Positions 1 to 8,852 of a DNA stretch of 32,012 nucleotides are shown here, piece by piece. The notes under the pieces were generated by a model. It was not told where the DNA came from. It searched no databases and saw only the letters and a list, made by a program, of their open reading frames with translations. Position 1 is the stretch's first letter; each line of letters begins with the position of its first letter. The stretch covers positions 1 through 32,012 of the forward strand of contig JALVTF010000053.1 in assembly GCA_027024145.1 (NCBI GenBank), given 5' to 3'. The position numbers and the translations under genes are program-made. This DNA is from Campylobacterales bacterium. Its GTDB lineage: Bacteria > Campylobacterota > Campylobacteria > Campylobacterales > Nitratiruptoraceae.

Positions 1-30
1 ACCCCTACTAAACCCCTCTCTGTTACAACA
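1..30 (-). ncRNA. putative 5' end (anti-repeat) of a tracrRNA, continuing off the left edge
   Basis: Plus strand acccctActaaacccctctctgttacaa is a degenerate CRISPR repeat (one inserted A, one internal substitution, diverged end). Its reverse complement TTGTTGTAACAGAGAGGGGTTTAGTAGGGGT lies ~6 nt downstream of a minus-strand TGCTATAAT extended -10. Confidence 0.6.
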
Positions 31-35
31 ATCCT

Positions 36-63
36 ATTATAGCACAAAGCGGATATTTTGCAA
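36..63 (-). promoter_or_regulatory. sigma70-type promoter for the putative tracrRNA
   Basis: Reverse complement reads TTGCAA-(16 nt)-TATAAT, preceded by TG (TGCTATAAT). -10 at 36-41, -35 at 58-63, AT-rich upstream. Confidence 0.6.
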
Positions 64-90
64 ATTTATAAAATTAAAAACTCTTTAACA

Positions 91-1299
91 GTTTTAAGAC
101 CCCTCTAAACCCCGCTCTGTTACAATACAGATGGCTAATTGGATACCGAAGAATCTGTTTTAAGACCCCTCTAAACCCCGCTCTGTTACAATGAAGCCAG
201 AAGGCAATGTACCGATGTTGCTGTTTTAAGACCCCTCTAAACCCCGCTCTGTTACAATAAATAGCCAAGACCAGCTCCAGCCACTTCCGTTTTAAGACCC
301 CTCTAAACCCCGCTCTGTTACAATGTTCGTTGTTCCACGTATCGAGGGCGTTCCGTTTTAAGACCCCTCTAAACCCCGCTCTGTTACAATTTGTTTGCTC
401 AAACATAAGCAGGTTCTTCAGTTTTAAGACCCCTCTAAACCCCGCTCTGTTACAATGGCGTTTTGCTCCTCAATCTGCTCCAGCCGGTTTTAAGACCCCT
501 CTAAACCCCGCTCTGTTACAATACGTCCCGCCGTCAAACTCCGTCACCATCAGTTTTAAGACCCCTCTAAACCCCGCTCTGTTACAATTCGTTTCATAGT
601 ATTTTACATCAACGTCGGGTTTTAAGACCCCTCTAAACCCCGCTCTGTTACAATTTTGACGCGAGCAGCCTTCTCCTCGCCACTGTTTTAAGACCCCTCT
701 AAACCCCGCTCTGTTACAATCAATTTTGTTGCATGATTCTTTGAAAATTCGTTTTAAGACCCCTCTAAACCCCGCTCTGTTACAATGGTTTGTATTCGCG
801 ACGCTTTTCGTAGTCGGTTTTAAGACCCCTCTAAACCCCGCTCTGTTACAATCACTGCTATTCAAGCAACACATGTCGCTTCGTTTTAAGACCCCTCTAA
901 ACCCCGCTCTGTTACAATAGATGTACCTCAATTACCTCCCTTATAAGCGTTTTAAGACCCCTCTAAACCCCGCTCTGTTACAATTCTATGTGCTGCCGAA
1001 CGGTCGCAAGGTGTGTTTTAAGACCCCTCTAAACCCCGCTCTGTTACAATCTCAATTTCTAAAATATCTTCTTCATTTTCGTTTTAAGACCCCTCTAAAC
1101 CCCGCTCTGTTACAATTCTGATCATGAATTTACGCACGCGATTGCCGTTTTAAGACCCCTCTAAACCCCGCTCTGTTACAATTTGAAAAGATGATAGGTG
1201 TGAGGCACATAGGTTTTAAGACCCCTCTAAACCCCGCTCTGTTACAATTCGTGTCGAAAAAAGTGTTCGAGATCGTGTGTTTTAAGACCCCTCTAAACC
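91..1299 (+). CRISPR. CRISPR array, 18 full repeats plus one truncated terminal repeat, 18 spacers of 30 bp; type II-C-like
   Basis: Repeat GTTTTAAGACCCCTCTAAACCCCGCTCTGTTACAAT (36 bp) starts at 91 and every 66 bp to 1213. Terminal repeat at 1279 keeps only the first 21 nt. All spacers differ and are exactly 30 bp. Confidence 0.98.
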
Positions 1300-1589
1300 T
1301 TCAATATGATTCGTTATAATATTTTCATGGAAGTAGCAATAACGATCATCGGGCTCTATGTCATCGTAGATTGGATATTGTGGCAGGATGCAAGATATTT
1401 AGTCTTAGGCGCTATCTGGTATATTTTGCTTTCGGTTTGTTGGTGCACTTTCTCCATTGTCATAGCTTCACTCTTGTCCGCTTTTGTATACTTCTTGCCA
1501 GCACTAGTGCGATTTATGAAAAAGCCAATAGTGCATTCTTGAGCGGTCATAGTGGCTTCTGGTTGTAGTGCCAAGAGTATATGAGGCGA

Positions 1590-1748
1590 GCAGAAAGCCC
1601 TATGCTTGAAATTGTGAGTACTATGCAACATATCCATATCTGCATGATGGAGAGCCGTTGCCACGAGTTTTGATAGAGGCTCGAGAGATTTTTGGAAATG
1701 GACGTGTGTCTTGAGGTGGAGTTTGATATAGAGTTCGTGGTATTGCAT
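1590..1748 (-). pseudogene. Cas6-like endoribonuclease N-terminal remnant
   Basis: MQYHELYIKLHLKTHVHFQKSLEPLSKLVATALHHADMDMLHSTHNFKHRAFC resembles the start of Campylobacterota Cas6 proteins (MKYFELxxxxxLKKDIxFxxxxxxxSKxI...LHxxxxFKxYxF). GGAG precedes the ATG at 1748. Similarity is lost after ~53 codons. Confidence 0.42.
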
Positions 1749-1800
1749 TGCGCTCCAAGAAACTTTTTTTATTGTGATGCTTTGATGTTGCAAAATTGTT

Positions 1801-2238
1801 TTATCTTCTTGTGAGCGCAAGTTCGTAGATTTTGTCTCCTACGATGAGGTAGCAAAAGTGATCTGCGAGCATCTTGCCAAAGAGCGTGGCGTGTTGACAG
1901 GCGATGTATTTATCACCCTTTTGAGGTAGCTGGGATTTTTCGAAAAGTTCTGCTTTGATGCGATAGGTTTCGTTTGTGTCCAGGTCTTTGACGCTGTGGC
2001 CTTTGATGGCGATATGGCGAGAGATGTGGTAGACGTTGTGTTTGAGGGGTAAAATCGCACCGAAAAGAAACATCGCCAGTACCACACCTAAAGCCAGCTC
2101 GCTTTTGTGCATGACGATAAAGGCTCCCATGAAGGCAAGCGCCGCTAAAAGAACCCAGCCTGCTGGAATGTAGTAGATACCGAGGATGATGAGCGCCAAA
2201 GCGATGAGGGTAGAGATGAGGATGAGGAGTTTGTTCAT
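1801..2238 (-). CDS. small membrane protein of unknown function
   Basis: 145 aa ORF, N-terminal hydrophobic segments, soluble C-terminus; RBS-like AAGGAGCG upstream. Confidence 0.7.
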   Translation of the reverse strand: MNKLLILISTLIALALIILGIYYIPAGWVLLAALAFMGAFIVMHKSELALGVVLAMFLFGAILPLKHNVYHISRHIAIKGHSVKDLDTNETYRIKAELFEKSQLPQKGDKYIACQHATLFGKMLADHFCYLIVGDKIYELALTRR

Positions 2239-2292
2239 GATTCGCTCCTTTGTATTATGGACTATAATAGCGAAAAAAAGTTATGTATAGTG

Positions 2293-4410
2293 CTACAAAA
2301 GTAGCGCTGCGAAGTGGTAGACCACAAACGCTACCGTGTAGGCAAGGATTGGTAAAAGTGCTGTTTCAAAGAGCATCCAGCGCCAGCCAAATTCGTTTTT
2401 GATAGCTGCCATGGTAGAGACGCATGGAATATAAAGCAGGATAAAGACCAGATAGCTGAGTGCCGAGAGGGGTGTGAACTGCTGGCGGATACGCTGCTGG
2501 ATCCTCGAGGGTGCCACCTCAGTTTCGAGGCTGGTGATCTGGATGGCCAAGAGATTGTGCGCAGAGCGCTCGGTAGCGACCCAGAGTGTATGCAGCTCTT
2601 TTGTGAGGTCTTCCAAGATGCTGCTTTTTGCCATCGGCTTGTGAGCAGCTTCCACTCCATAAATAGTCCCCAAAGAGCCGATGATCACCTCTTTGGCCAA
2701 AGTACCGGGGATGAGAGCCGCCACAGGCTCCCAGTGCTCGCCAAATCCCACAGGCTTGAAAATGGGTGTGATCTTTTTGGAAATCTGAGCAAGATAGGAT
2801 GTCTGCGGCGTCGCAGAAGGCGGGAGATTGATGATCCCCCACAAGATCACCGAGGCCATCACGATCACGGTGCCGGCACGCACGATGAAGTCTTTGAGCT
2901 TGGGCCACATGAGCATCCAGATGGCTCTGGCCGATGGCATATGGTAGGTGGGGAGCTCCATGAAAAAGGGTTTGGCCTGGGATGTGGGTAGTGCCTTATT
3001 GGCTATGAAACCGACGATGAAAGCTACGAGGATACCAAGGAGATAGAGCGAAAAGATGATGAGCGCCTGATGGCGCGTAAAAAAGAGAGCCGTAAAGAGA
3101 GCATAGACCGGTAGTCTCGCACTACAGCTCATAAAAGAAATCATGAGTGCAGTGATGAGGCGCTCGCGAAAAGAACTCAGCGTCCTCGTGGCATAGACTG
3201 CCGGGACGTTGCAGCCAAAGCCTACGATGAGAGCGATGAAGGCGTTACCTTTGATACCCAAAATGCCGGCTACTCTATCGAGCAAGAAGCTGACTCTGGC
3301 CATGTAGCCACTCTCTTCCAACAGCGCCATGAAAAAGTACAAAAATGCCAAAAGCGGCAAAAACGAAAGTACCAATCCCACACCACTGACGACACCATCG
3401 ACTGTGAGAGAGACGAGCCAAGACGGCAGATCCGCCATGGCAGCTCGCAGGTGTGGCGCTACGAACCCATCGAAAAAGCCGCCTACCCAATCCACAAAGG
3501 GCGTACTGCCATCGAAGGTGGTCTTGAACATCAAAAACATCACTATAAAAAAGAGCGGAATTCCAAACCACCTGTGCAATGCGATAGTGTCGATCTTGTC
3601 TGTCAGGAGCACACGATCCACCAAAGGTTTGTGGAGCACCTGCGCAAGGATCGCATCGATCTTTTGGTAGCGATCCTGGACGATGAACTCTTTGACATCC
3701 ATTCTCAGGTGTCTTTGGAGGCGTTCTCTGGCTTTGTGTGCCAGATCCACGATGGCCGGATCGAGCTCTTGCATCCTTTGGATGGCGTAGCTGTCGTTTT
3801 CCAAAAGCTTGATGGCCAAGAATCGCTTGATCTGGCACTCCAGACCCTCCATTTTGTGTACCAAAAAGGCGATCTCCTTTTCGATATGCTCCTGGTAGGG
3901 GATGAGGTGGGGGAGTTGGCACTCCTTGTAAACTTCATAGAGCCTACCAAGGAGCGTTTTGGTGCCGATGCCTTTGGATGCGATAGTGGGAATACAGGGG
4001 ATGCCGAAGATCTCTTGGAGTTTTTCCACGTCCAGTCTGTAGCCTCGCTTGCTAAACTCATCGAACATATTGAGGGCTATGACCATCGGCTTTTGCAGAT
4101 CGATGAGCTCGAGGGTGAGGTAGAGATTACGCCGTAGATCGGTGGTGTCTACCACATTGACGATGGCATCGAACCCACCGGCACAGAGATTGGAGCGGGT
4201 GACCTTCTCTTCGAGGGTATAGGGCGAGAGGGTGTAGGTGCCGGGCAGATCCACCAGGTGGAGCGTTTCGTCTTCATATGTGAATGTTACCTCCTTTTTC
4301 TCCACCGTCACGCCGGGCCAGTTGCCCACCTGTAGGTCGCTACCGGCTATGGCGTTGATGAGGGCCGTTTTTCCGACGTTGGGATTGCCTACGAAAGCCA
4401 CTTCGATCAT
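2293..4410 (-). CDS. feoB: ferrous iron transport protein B
   Basis: G1 motif GNPNVGKTALIN, GNWPGVTVEKKE, DLPGTYTLSPYTLEE, then a polytopic Gate/nucleoside-recognition domain; preceded by FeoA. Confidence 0.97.
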   Translation of the reverse strand: MIEVAFVGNPNVGKTALINAIAGSDLQVGNWPGVTVEKKEVTFTYEDETLHLVDLPGTYTLSPYTLEEKVTRSNLCAGGFDAIVNVVDTTDLRRNLYLTLELIDLQKPMVIALNMFDEFSKRGYRLDVEKLQEIFGIPCIPTIASKGIGTKTLLGRLYEVYKECQLPHLIPYQEHIEKEIAFLVHKMEGLECQIKRFLAIKLLENDSYAIQRMQELDPAIVDLAHKARERLQRHLRMDVKEFIVQDRYQKIDAILAQVLHKPLVDRVLLTDKIDTIALHRWFGIPLFFIVMFLMFKTTFDGSTPFVDWVGGFFDGFVAPHLRAAMADLPSWLVSLTVDGVVSGVGLVLSFLPLLAFLYFFMALLEESGYMARVSFLLDRVAGILGIKGNAFIALIVGFGCNVPAVYATRTLSSFRERLITALMISFMSCSARLPVYALFTALFFTRHQALIIFSLYLLGILVAFIVGFIANKALPTSQAKPFFMELPTYHMPSARAIWMLMWPKLKDFIVRAGTVIVMASVILWGIINLPPSATPQTSYLAQISKKITPIFKPVGFGEHWEPVAALIPGTLAKEVIIGSLGTIYGVEAAHKPMAKSSILEDLTKELHTLWVATERSAHNLLAIQITSLETEVAPSRIQQRIRQQFTPLSALSYLVFILLYIPCVSTMAAIKNEFGWRWMLFETALLPILAYTVAFVVYHFAALLL

Positions 4411-4652
4411 CGTTTGTCCTTGAAGCGTTCCACTACGATTTTTTGGGCTTCGCTTTTACGTATGGCGATATGGGTGTTGCCGATTTCGAGCTCCATGGGA
4501 TCGCCAAAGGGAGCGACGCGCACCACCTCTATCGGCGTGTTGGCCAAGGCACCTAATTCCATGAGGCGGTTTTTGAGCTCACCGATATCGCCTATCTCTT
4601 TGATGATACCCTTTTCTCCGGGATGCAGGTCTGATAGCTTCTTGCGGCTCAT
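4407..4652 (-). CDS. feoA: FeoA family protein
   Basis: 81 aa, SH3-like FeoA sequence (LSDLHPGEKGIIKEIGD...RLMELGALANTPIEVVRVAPFGDPMELEI); overlaps feoB by 4 bp. Confidence 0.93.
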   Translation of the reverse strand: MSRKKLSDLHPGEKGIIKEIGDIGELKNRLMELGALANTPIEVVRVAPFGDPMELEIGNTHIAIRKSEAQKIVVERFKDKR

Positions 4653-4660
4653 CCATGCTC

Positions 4661-5368
4661 CTAAATGATGTGCATATCGGGTGTGACGGGTTTTTCTATG
4701 ATCTTTTTATTTTCTATGCTTAAAACTCTATCACAAAATGGCAGCAGCGACTCGTCGTGTGTCACCATGACGATGGCGACATTTTTGTCTGTAGTGAGTT
4801 TTTTGAGCATCTTGACCACATCGATGGTGCGTTTTCTATCCAGAGCCGCTGTCGGTTCGTCTGCCAAAATGATCTGAGGGTCGTTGGCCAGGGCTCTGGC
4901 GATGGCGGCACGCTGATTTTGGCCACCTGAGAGGTGTGCTGGCATTTCGTTTGCCTTGTCTGCTATTTCGAAATACTCCAAAAGCTCCATAGCGCGCTTG
5001 CTTGCCTCTTTTTTGGGAACACCGTTGATGATGGGAAGCATCGTAACGTTTTCGAGGATGGTAAGGAAGGGGATGAGATAGTGGGCTTGGAAAATAAAGC
5101 CGATTTTCTTGCGCCGCAGAGCTCTTGGGTCTTTGATGAGCCAGTGATTATCGTAAACTTTTTCTTCCCCCAGCCATATCTGGCCGCTATCGGGCTCTAT
5201 GACGCATCCAAGCATCATAAGTAGCGTTGTCTTACCGGCTCCACTGGGGGCTACGAGGGCCACAAGCTCACCCTTTTGCACTGTAAAGCTTGCACCTTCA
5301 AAGACTCTGACGATATTGTCACCTTTGCCAAAATGTTTGTAGAGATTGTGCACCTGAATCGCTTGCAT
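4661..5368 (-). CDS. ABC transporter ATP-binding protein (MacB/LolD/DevA-like)
   Basis: Walker A APSGAGKTT, signature LSGGQNQRAAIARAL, Walker B IILADEPTAALD. Confidence 0.95.
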   Translation of the reverse strand: MQAIQVHNLYKHFGKGDNIVRVFEGASFTVQKGELVALVAPSGAGKTTLLMMLGCVIEPDSGQIWLGEEKVYDNHWLIKDPRALRRKKIGFIFQAHYLIPFLTILENVTMLPIINGVPKKEASKRAMELLEYFEIADKANEMPAHLSGGQNQRAAIARALANDPQIILADEPTAALDRKRTIDVVKMLKKLTTDKNVAIVMVTHDESLLPFCDRVLSIENKKIIEKPVTPDMHII

Positions 5369-6505
5369 CTATCCTCCGATGGCTTCTGTGGGGTCGGCCT
5401 GGAGCACTTTGCGAATGCCTGCCAAGGAAGCGAGCAGTGAAGCGATGATGACGATCGCAAAGAGCTTTTTGGCATCATCTGCTTCCAAGACCACTCTTTT
5501 TGGGAATTTATCGTAGATGAGGTGGGCGAAAATGTTGGCAAAAATGAAGGCCAAAATCCCGAGTGTCAAGGTCTCTTGGCCGATCATGCCCACGATCTTG
5601 CTATCGGGGATGCCGATGAGCTTCATGATGGTGATCTCTTTGATTTTTTCCAGTGTCATTGTATAGATGATGAGGGCGATGATGATGGTAGAGACGATGA
5701 TGAGGATGGTGGTAAACATCCCGATCTGCTTGGAAGCCATTTTGATAAAGTTTATCGATAAAATATTCTCTTCTTGCTCTTTTGTATAAACACTTTTATG
5801 AAGGTTTTTTTCTATATCTTTTGCCACCCTTTCTTTGTCGTATCCTGGCTTTACTTTTACTACAATCGTATTGACAAAGTGCGCTGGATTTTCCTCTACG
5901 CCTCTTGCACGATCGCTACGGATGCGGTTGTTGGAGTAGGAAAACTGCAGTTCTTGAGCGTCTTTGAGTGAAACAAATACCAGCGGAACGCCGCCGCTGG
6001 AGACGCTAAGGTGTGTGATGCCGACCACTTTGTAGCGGTGGCGCAAGATCGGCACCACATCGCCTACATGCAGGCCGGTTTTGTCCGATACCACGATTTC
6101 ATAATGATCATGCAAGAGGACTCTTCCCTCTACGAGCCTTTTGATAGGATCGATTTTGCCAAACGGATCGTACCCTACAGCCATAACACGCATGGGGCCT
6201 TTGGGAGTGGGCAACTGGAGGCTTTGAAATGTGAGCGGCTCTGCGGCGGCCACTCCCTCCATCGCCGCCACCACATCGCGTGTATCCTCAAAGAGTCTGG
6301 AGCTTTCGGCGATGGGACCCAGAGTCTTTTCCTGTACCACCCAAAGGTCTGCTCCCACATCTTCGATCATCGCTTTTGCATCGATGAGCATCCCTTTGTA
6401 GACTCCCATCATAATCAGCACGATCCCTAACAGCATCCCCACTCCCATAGCCGTGACGAGAAATTTACCCAAAGAGTAGCGAATGTCTTTGTATGCAAGG
6501 TTCAT
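5369..6505 (-). CDS. ABC transporter permease, FtsX/MacB/DevC-like
   Basis: 378 aa, N-terminal TM, periplasmic MacB-type domain, three C-terminal TMs; between the ATPase and HlyD genes. Confidence 0.9.
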   Translation of the reverse strand: MNLAYKDIRYSLGKFLVTAMGVGMLLGIVLIMMGVYKGMLIDAKAMIEDVGADLWVVQEKTLGPIAESSRLFEDTRDVVAAMEGVAAAEPLTFQSLQLPTPKGPMRVMAVGYDPFGKIDPIKRLVEGRVLLHDHYEIVVSDKTGLHVGDVVPILRHRYKVVGITHLSVSSGGVPLVFVSLKDAQELQFSYSNNRIRSDRARGVEENPAHFVNTIVVKVKPGYDKERVAKDIEKNLHKSVYTKEQEENILSINFIKMASKQIGMFTTILIIVSTIIIALIIYTMTLEKIKEITIMKLIGIPDSKIVGMIGQETLTLGILAFIFANIFAHLIYDKFPKRVVLEADDAKKLFAIVIIASLLASLAGIRKVLQADPTEAIGG

Positions 6506-7641
6506 CGATAGACTCGCATCCCTTCATGGAGTGTTTTTTTGTTTTTAGTAGGGATGAGGATGATGGTGTGGGCATCGATGCCTTCGACGCCGGCATACTG
6601 CTCGTCTCTTGCGATTATCCTGATGGGTTGCAGATGCGCTTTGCCGTTTGTATAGACCCACACTGCCGGTGTTTGGCCAAAATGGATGAGGCGCAAAGGG
6701 ATTTTGTAGAGATCATCGTAGCGGTGGGTGATGATTTTCACATAGGCTTGCTCGTGCAAGAAAAATGGCTTGGGAAGTGTGGCAAACGCTACGTCGATAC
6801 GCTTTTCGAGGGTGACGGGGTCGGCTTGGGGCTCGATGCGTTTGACAGAGCCGACAAAATGCTTGGCGGGGGATGAGCGCAGCGTGATAAAAGCCTTTTG
6901 GCCTGGCTGGATAGCAGTGCTGATACGCTCGTCGATATAGGTTTTGACCCATACCTCATCGGGACGCACCACCTGGAAAATGGGTTGGCCGGGAAGGAGT
7001 GTTTGTGAGATTGTGGCCTTTTTTGCCACCACGTAGCCATCGATGGGAGAGGTGATTTTGTAGCGAGAGAGCTTTGCTTTGAGAGCTTCAAGCTCTTTTT
7101 GCAACGAGGCGATTTTTTTTGATTGTGCTTGTATGGATAGCCTCTTTGCTTGTATTTGTGCCGTGATACTATCGAGTGTCGCTTTTGCTTTGTCGTATTC
7201 AGCCTGGGAGACAAAGTGGTTTTTAACCAGATGCAAGTATCTTTGATACGTTTTGTTTGCCAAAACTTTTTGCGCTATGAGGCTACCCAGCTCCTTTTTT
7301 GTAGCGTTTTGCAAGAGTTTTACCTCTTCTATCTGCTTTTGGAGAGACGCTATTTTTTGGGGCAGATCCACCGGATCAATCAGAGCGACGAGATCTCCTT
7401 TTTGTACCCATTTGCCTTCATCTATAAAGATTTTTTCTACTTTACCGCCGAGTTGAGAAGTGATATTGTAGATGTTTTTCGCCGCTATTTCTCCTACACC
7501 CGTCACCACATTATCTATGCTTCCCATGGTGGGACGGTAGGTGGCGTAGGTAATGCGTGGTTTGTAGACTTTGGCATAGAAAAGGTAGCCACCTATGGCG
7601 ACGATAGCAAAGAATACGATCCAGCCAAGAGCTTTTTTCAT
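6502..7641 (-). CDS. HlyD/MacA-family membrane fusion protein
   Basis: N-terminal TM, biotinyl-lipoyl halves (IDEGKWVQKGDLVALID; ITSPIDGYVVAKKATISQTLLPGQPIFQVV), coiled coil. Confidence 0.93.
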   Translation of the reverse strand: MKKALGWIVFFAIVAIGGYLFYAKVYKPRITYATYRPTMGSIDNVVTGVGEIAAKNIYNITSQLGGKVEKIFIDEGKWVQKGDLVALIDPVDLPQKIASLQKQIEEVKLLQNATKKELGSLIAQKVLANKTYQRYLHLVKNHFVSQAEYDKAKATLDSITAQIQAKRLSIQAQSKKIASLQKELEALKAKLSRYKITSPIDGYVVAKKATISQTLLPGQPIFQVVRPDEVWVKTYIDERISTAIQPGQKAFITLRSSPAKHFVGSVKRIEPQADPVTLEKRIDVAFATLPKPFFLHEQAYVKIITHRYDDLYKIPLRLIHFGQTPAVWVYTNGKAHLQPIRIIARDEQYAGVEGIDAHTIILIPTKNKKTLHEGMRVYR

Positions 7642-8852
7642 AATTTTCCCTCCAAGTAGCGAAGCTCGTCGATGAGCAGACTCCTTGTATAAAGGGTTTG
7701 TAGGAGTGCGAGTCTGCTTCGCAGGAGCAGATCGTCGCTATCGAGGAGCTCTATGTAGTTGCTCAGACCCTCTTTGTAGCGCGCTTGCATGATTGCCAAC
7801 GTCTCCTTTGCCGCTTCGATCTGGGCTTTTTTCGCTGCGATCGTGGCTAAGAGCCTATCGATATCGATGCGCAGTGAAGCGATACGGTTTTGGATGGTAA
7901 GTTTCGCATCTTGATGCTCGGCTATGGTTTGGAGTGTAGCGATTTTGCTTTTTTGTATCTGCGCACGCAGCTGTTTATCAAAAAGCGGCAGCGAATAGCT
8001 CAAAAAAACGTCGTTGCTATTGTATGTGGCGAGGCGGTAGATGCGCGCTAAAGAGGCTTGCAGTTCTAAGTGGCCGAATTTTTGGCGTTTTGTAGCTTGA
8101 TAGAGGCTCTTTTGCTTTTGGATGGCGAGCTTTGTCTTTTGGAGTGTGAAATTGTGCGAAAAGTCTTGGGGGAGTTTGACGGGGTGGGTAAAAATATCTT
8201 CTTGCAAAGCGAGTTTTGCCGGGAGGTGCTCACCCATGAAAAGTTCCAAGGTTTTCTTGGCCTTTGCATAGGCGGCGCGCTCTCTTTGCACAGCGTCGTG
8301 TGCGGCGATGGTGGCGGCTCGCATGCGGCTTACATCAGCCGGGGTTTTGAGGCCTTGACGCAATAAAGCCTTGGCCTGGGCGAGGTAGCTGCGTTTGGTT
8401 TGCAAATCTTTACGGCGTACCGCTATCGCCTTTTGCTCAAGTACAAGCAGTTTGTACAGCCTTTTTACCTCCAATGCCACGAGCGCTTTGGTCTCTTGCA
8501 GCGAAAGACGCGCTATTTTGCTCTCTATTTCGGCTGCTTGGAGCTGCTTGGACGTTTGACCGAAGTCGAAGAGCTTTTGTCTTAGCTCTAAAGAGACCTC
8601 GTCGGAGCTGGCATGGAGTGTCTCTTGTCTGGGCGAAAGGAGCGTCTGGTCGAAAGCATGGGAGGCTTGGAACGTGAGCTTTGGGTAGTCGGCAGATTGC
8701 ACGAGCTCTTTGTGTGCGCGGGCACTTTGGAGCTTTTGGTAAAAAATTTTGATGCGATGGTGGTGCGCTAACGTCGCATCGATGGCCTCTTGGAGCGTGA
8801 GGGCGTGGAGCAAGCAAGCGCTCATAAGAAAAAGCGTCGCTCTAAAAAACAT
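7638..8852 (-). CDS. TolC-family outer membrane efflux protein
   Basis: Signal peptide, repeated helical OEP domains, ending with YKEGLSNYIELLDSDDLLLRSRLALLQTLYTRSLLIDELRYLEG. Confidence 0.9.
   Translation of the reverse strand: MFFRATLFLMSACLLHALTLQEAIDATLAHHHRIKIFYQKLQSARAHKELVQSADYPKLTFQASHAFDQTLLSPRQETLHASSDEVSLELRQKLFDFGQTSKQLQAAEIESKIARLSLQETKALVALEVKRLYKLLVLEQKAIAVRRKDLQTKRSYLAQAKALLRQGLKTPADVSRMRAATIAAHDAVQRERAAYAKAKKTLELFMGEHLPAKLALQEDIFTHPVKLPQDFSHNFTLQKTKLAIQKQKSLYQATKRQKFGHLELQASLARIYRLATYNSNDVFLSYSLPLFDKQLRAQIQKSKIATLQTIAEHQDAKLTIQNRIASLRIDIDRLLATIAAKKAQIEAAKETLAIMQARYKEGLSNYIELLDSDDLLLRSRLALLQTLYTRSLLIDELRYLEGKL

Noticed and set aside
74-1121. ORFs on both strands inside the CRISPR array (74..406 -, 330..599 +, 470..931 -, 726..920 +, 921..1121 +) that look like tandem-repeat proteins (CNRAGFRGVLK / FKTPLNPALLQ)
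   Set aside because: The 66-bp unit is a multiple of 3, so the repeat translates periodically in frame. These are translations of the CRISPR repeat, not genes.
1306-1542. Plus-strand 78-aa hydrophobic ORF next to the array (and overlapping 1371..1568)
   Set aside because: Starts in the degenerate terminal-repeat flank, has no clear RBS or family, and lies antisense to the cas6-like remnant region. Cannot be supported as a gene.
3451-4137. Long antisense ORF over feoB (228 aa), and similar antisense ORFs over ilvD (27465..28430), tolC (21364..22299) and others
   Set aside because: Antisense shadows of well-recognised genes with no recognisable family of their own.
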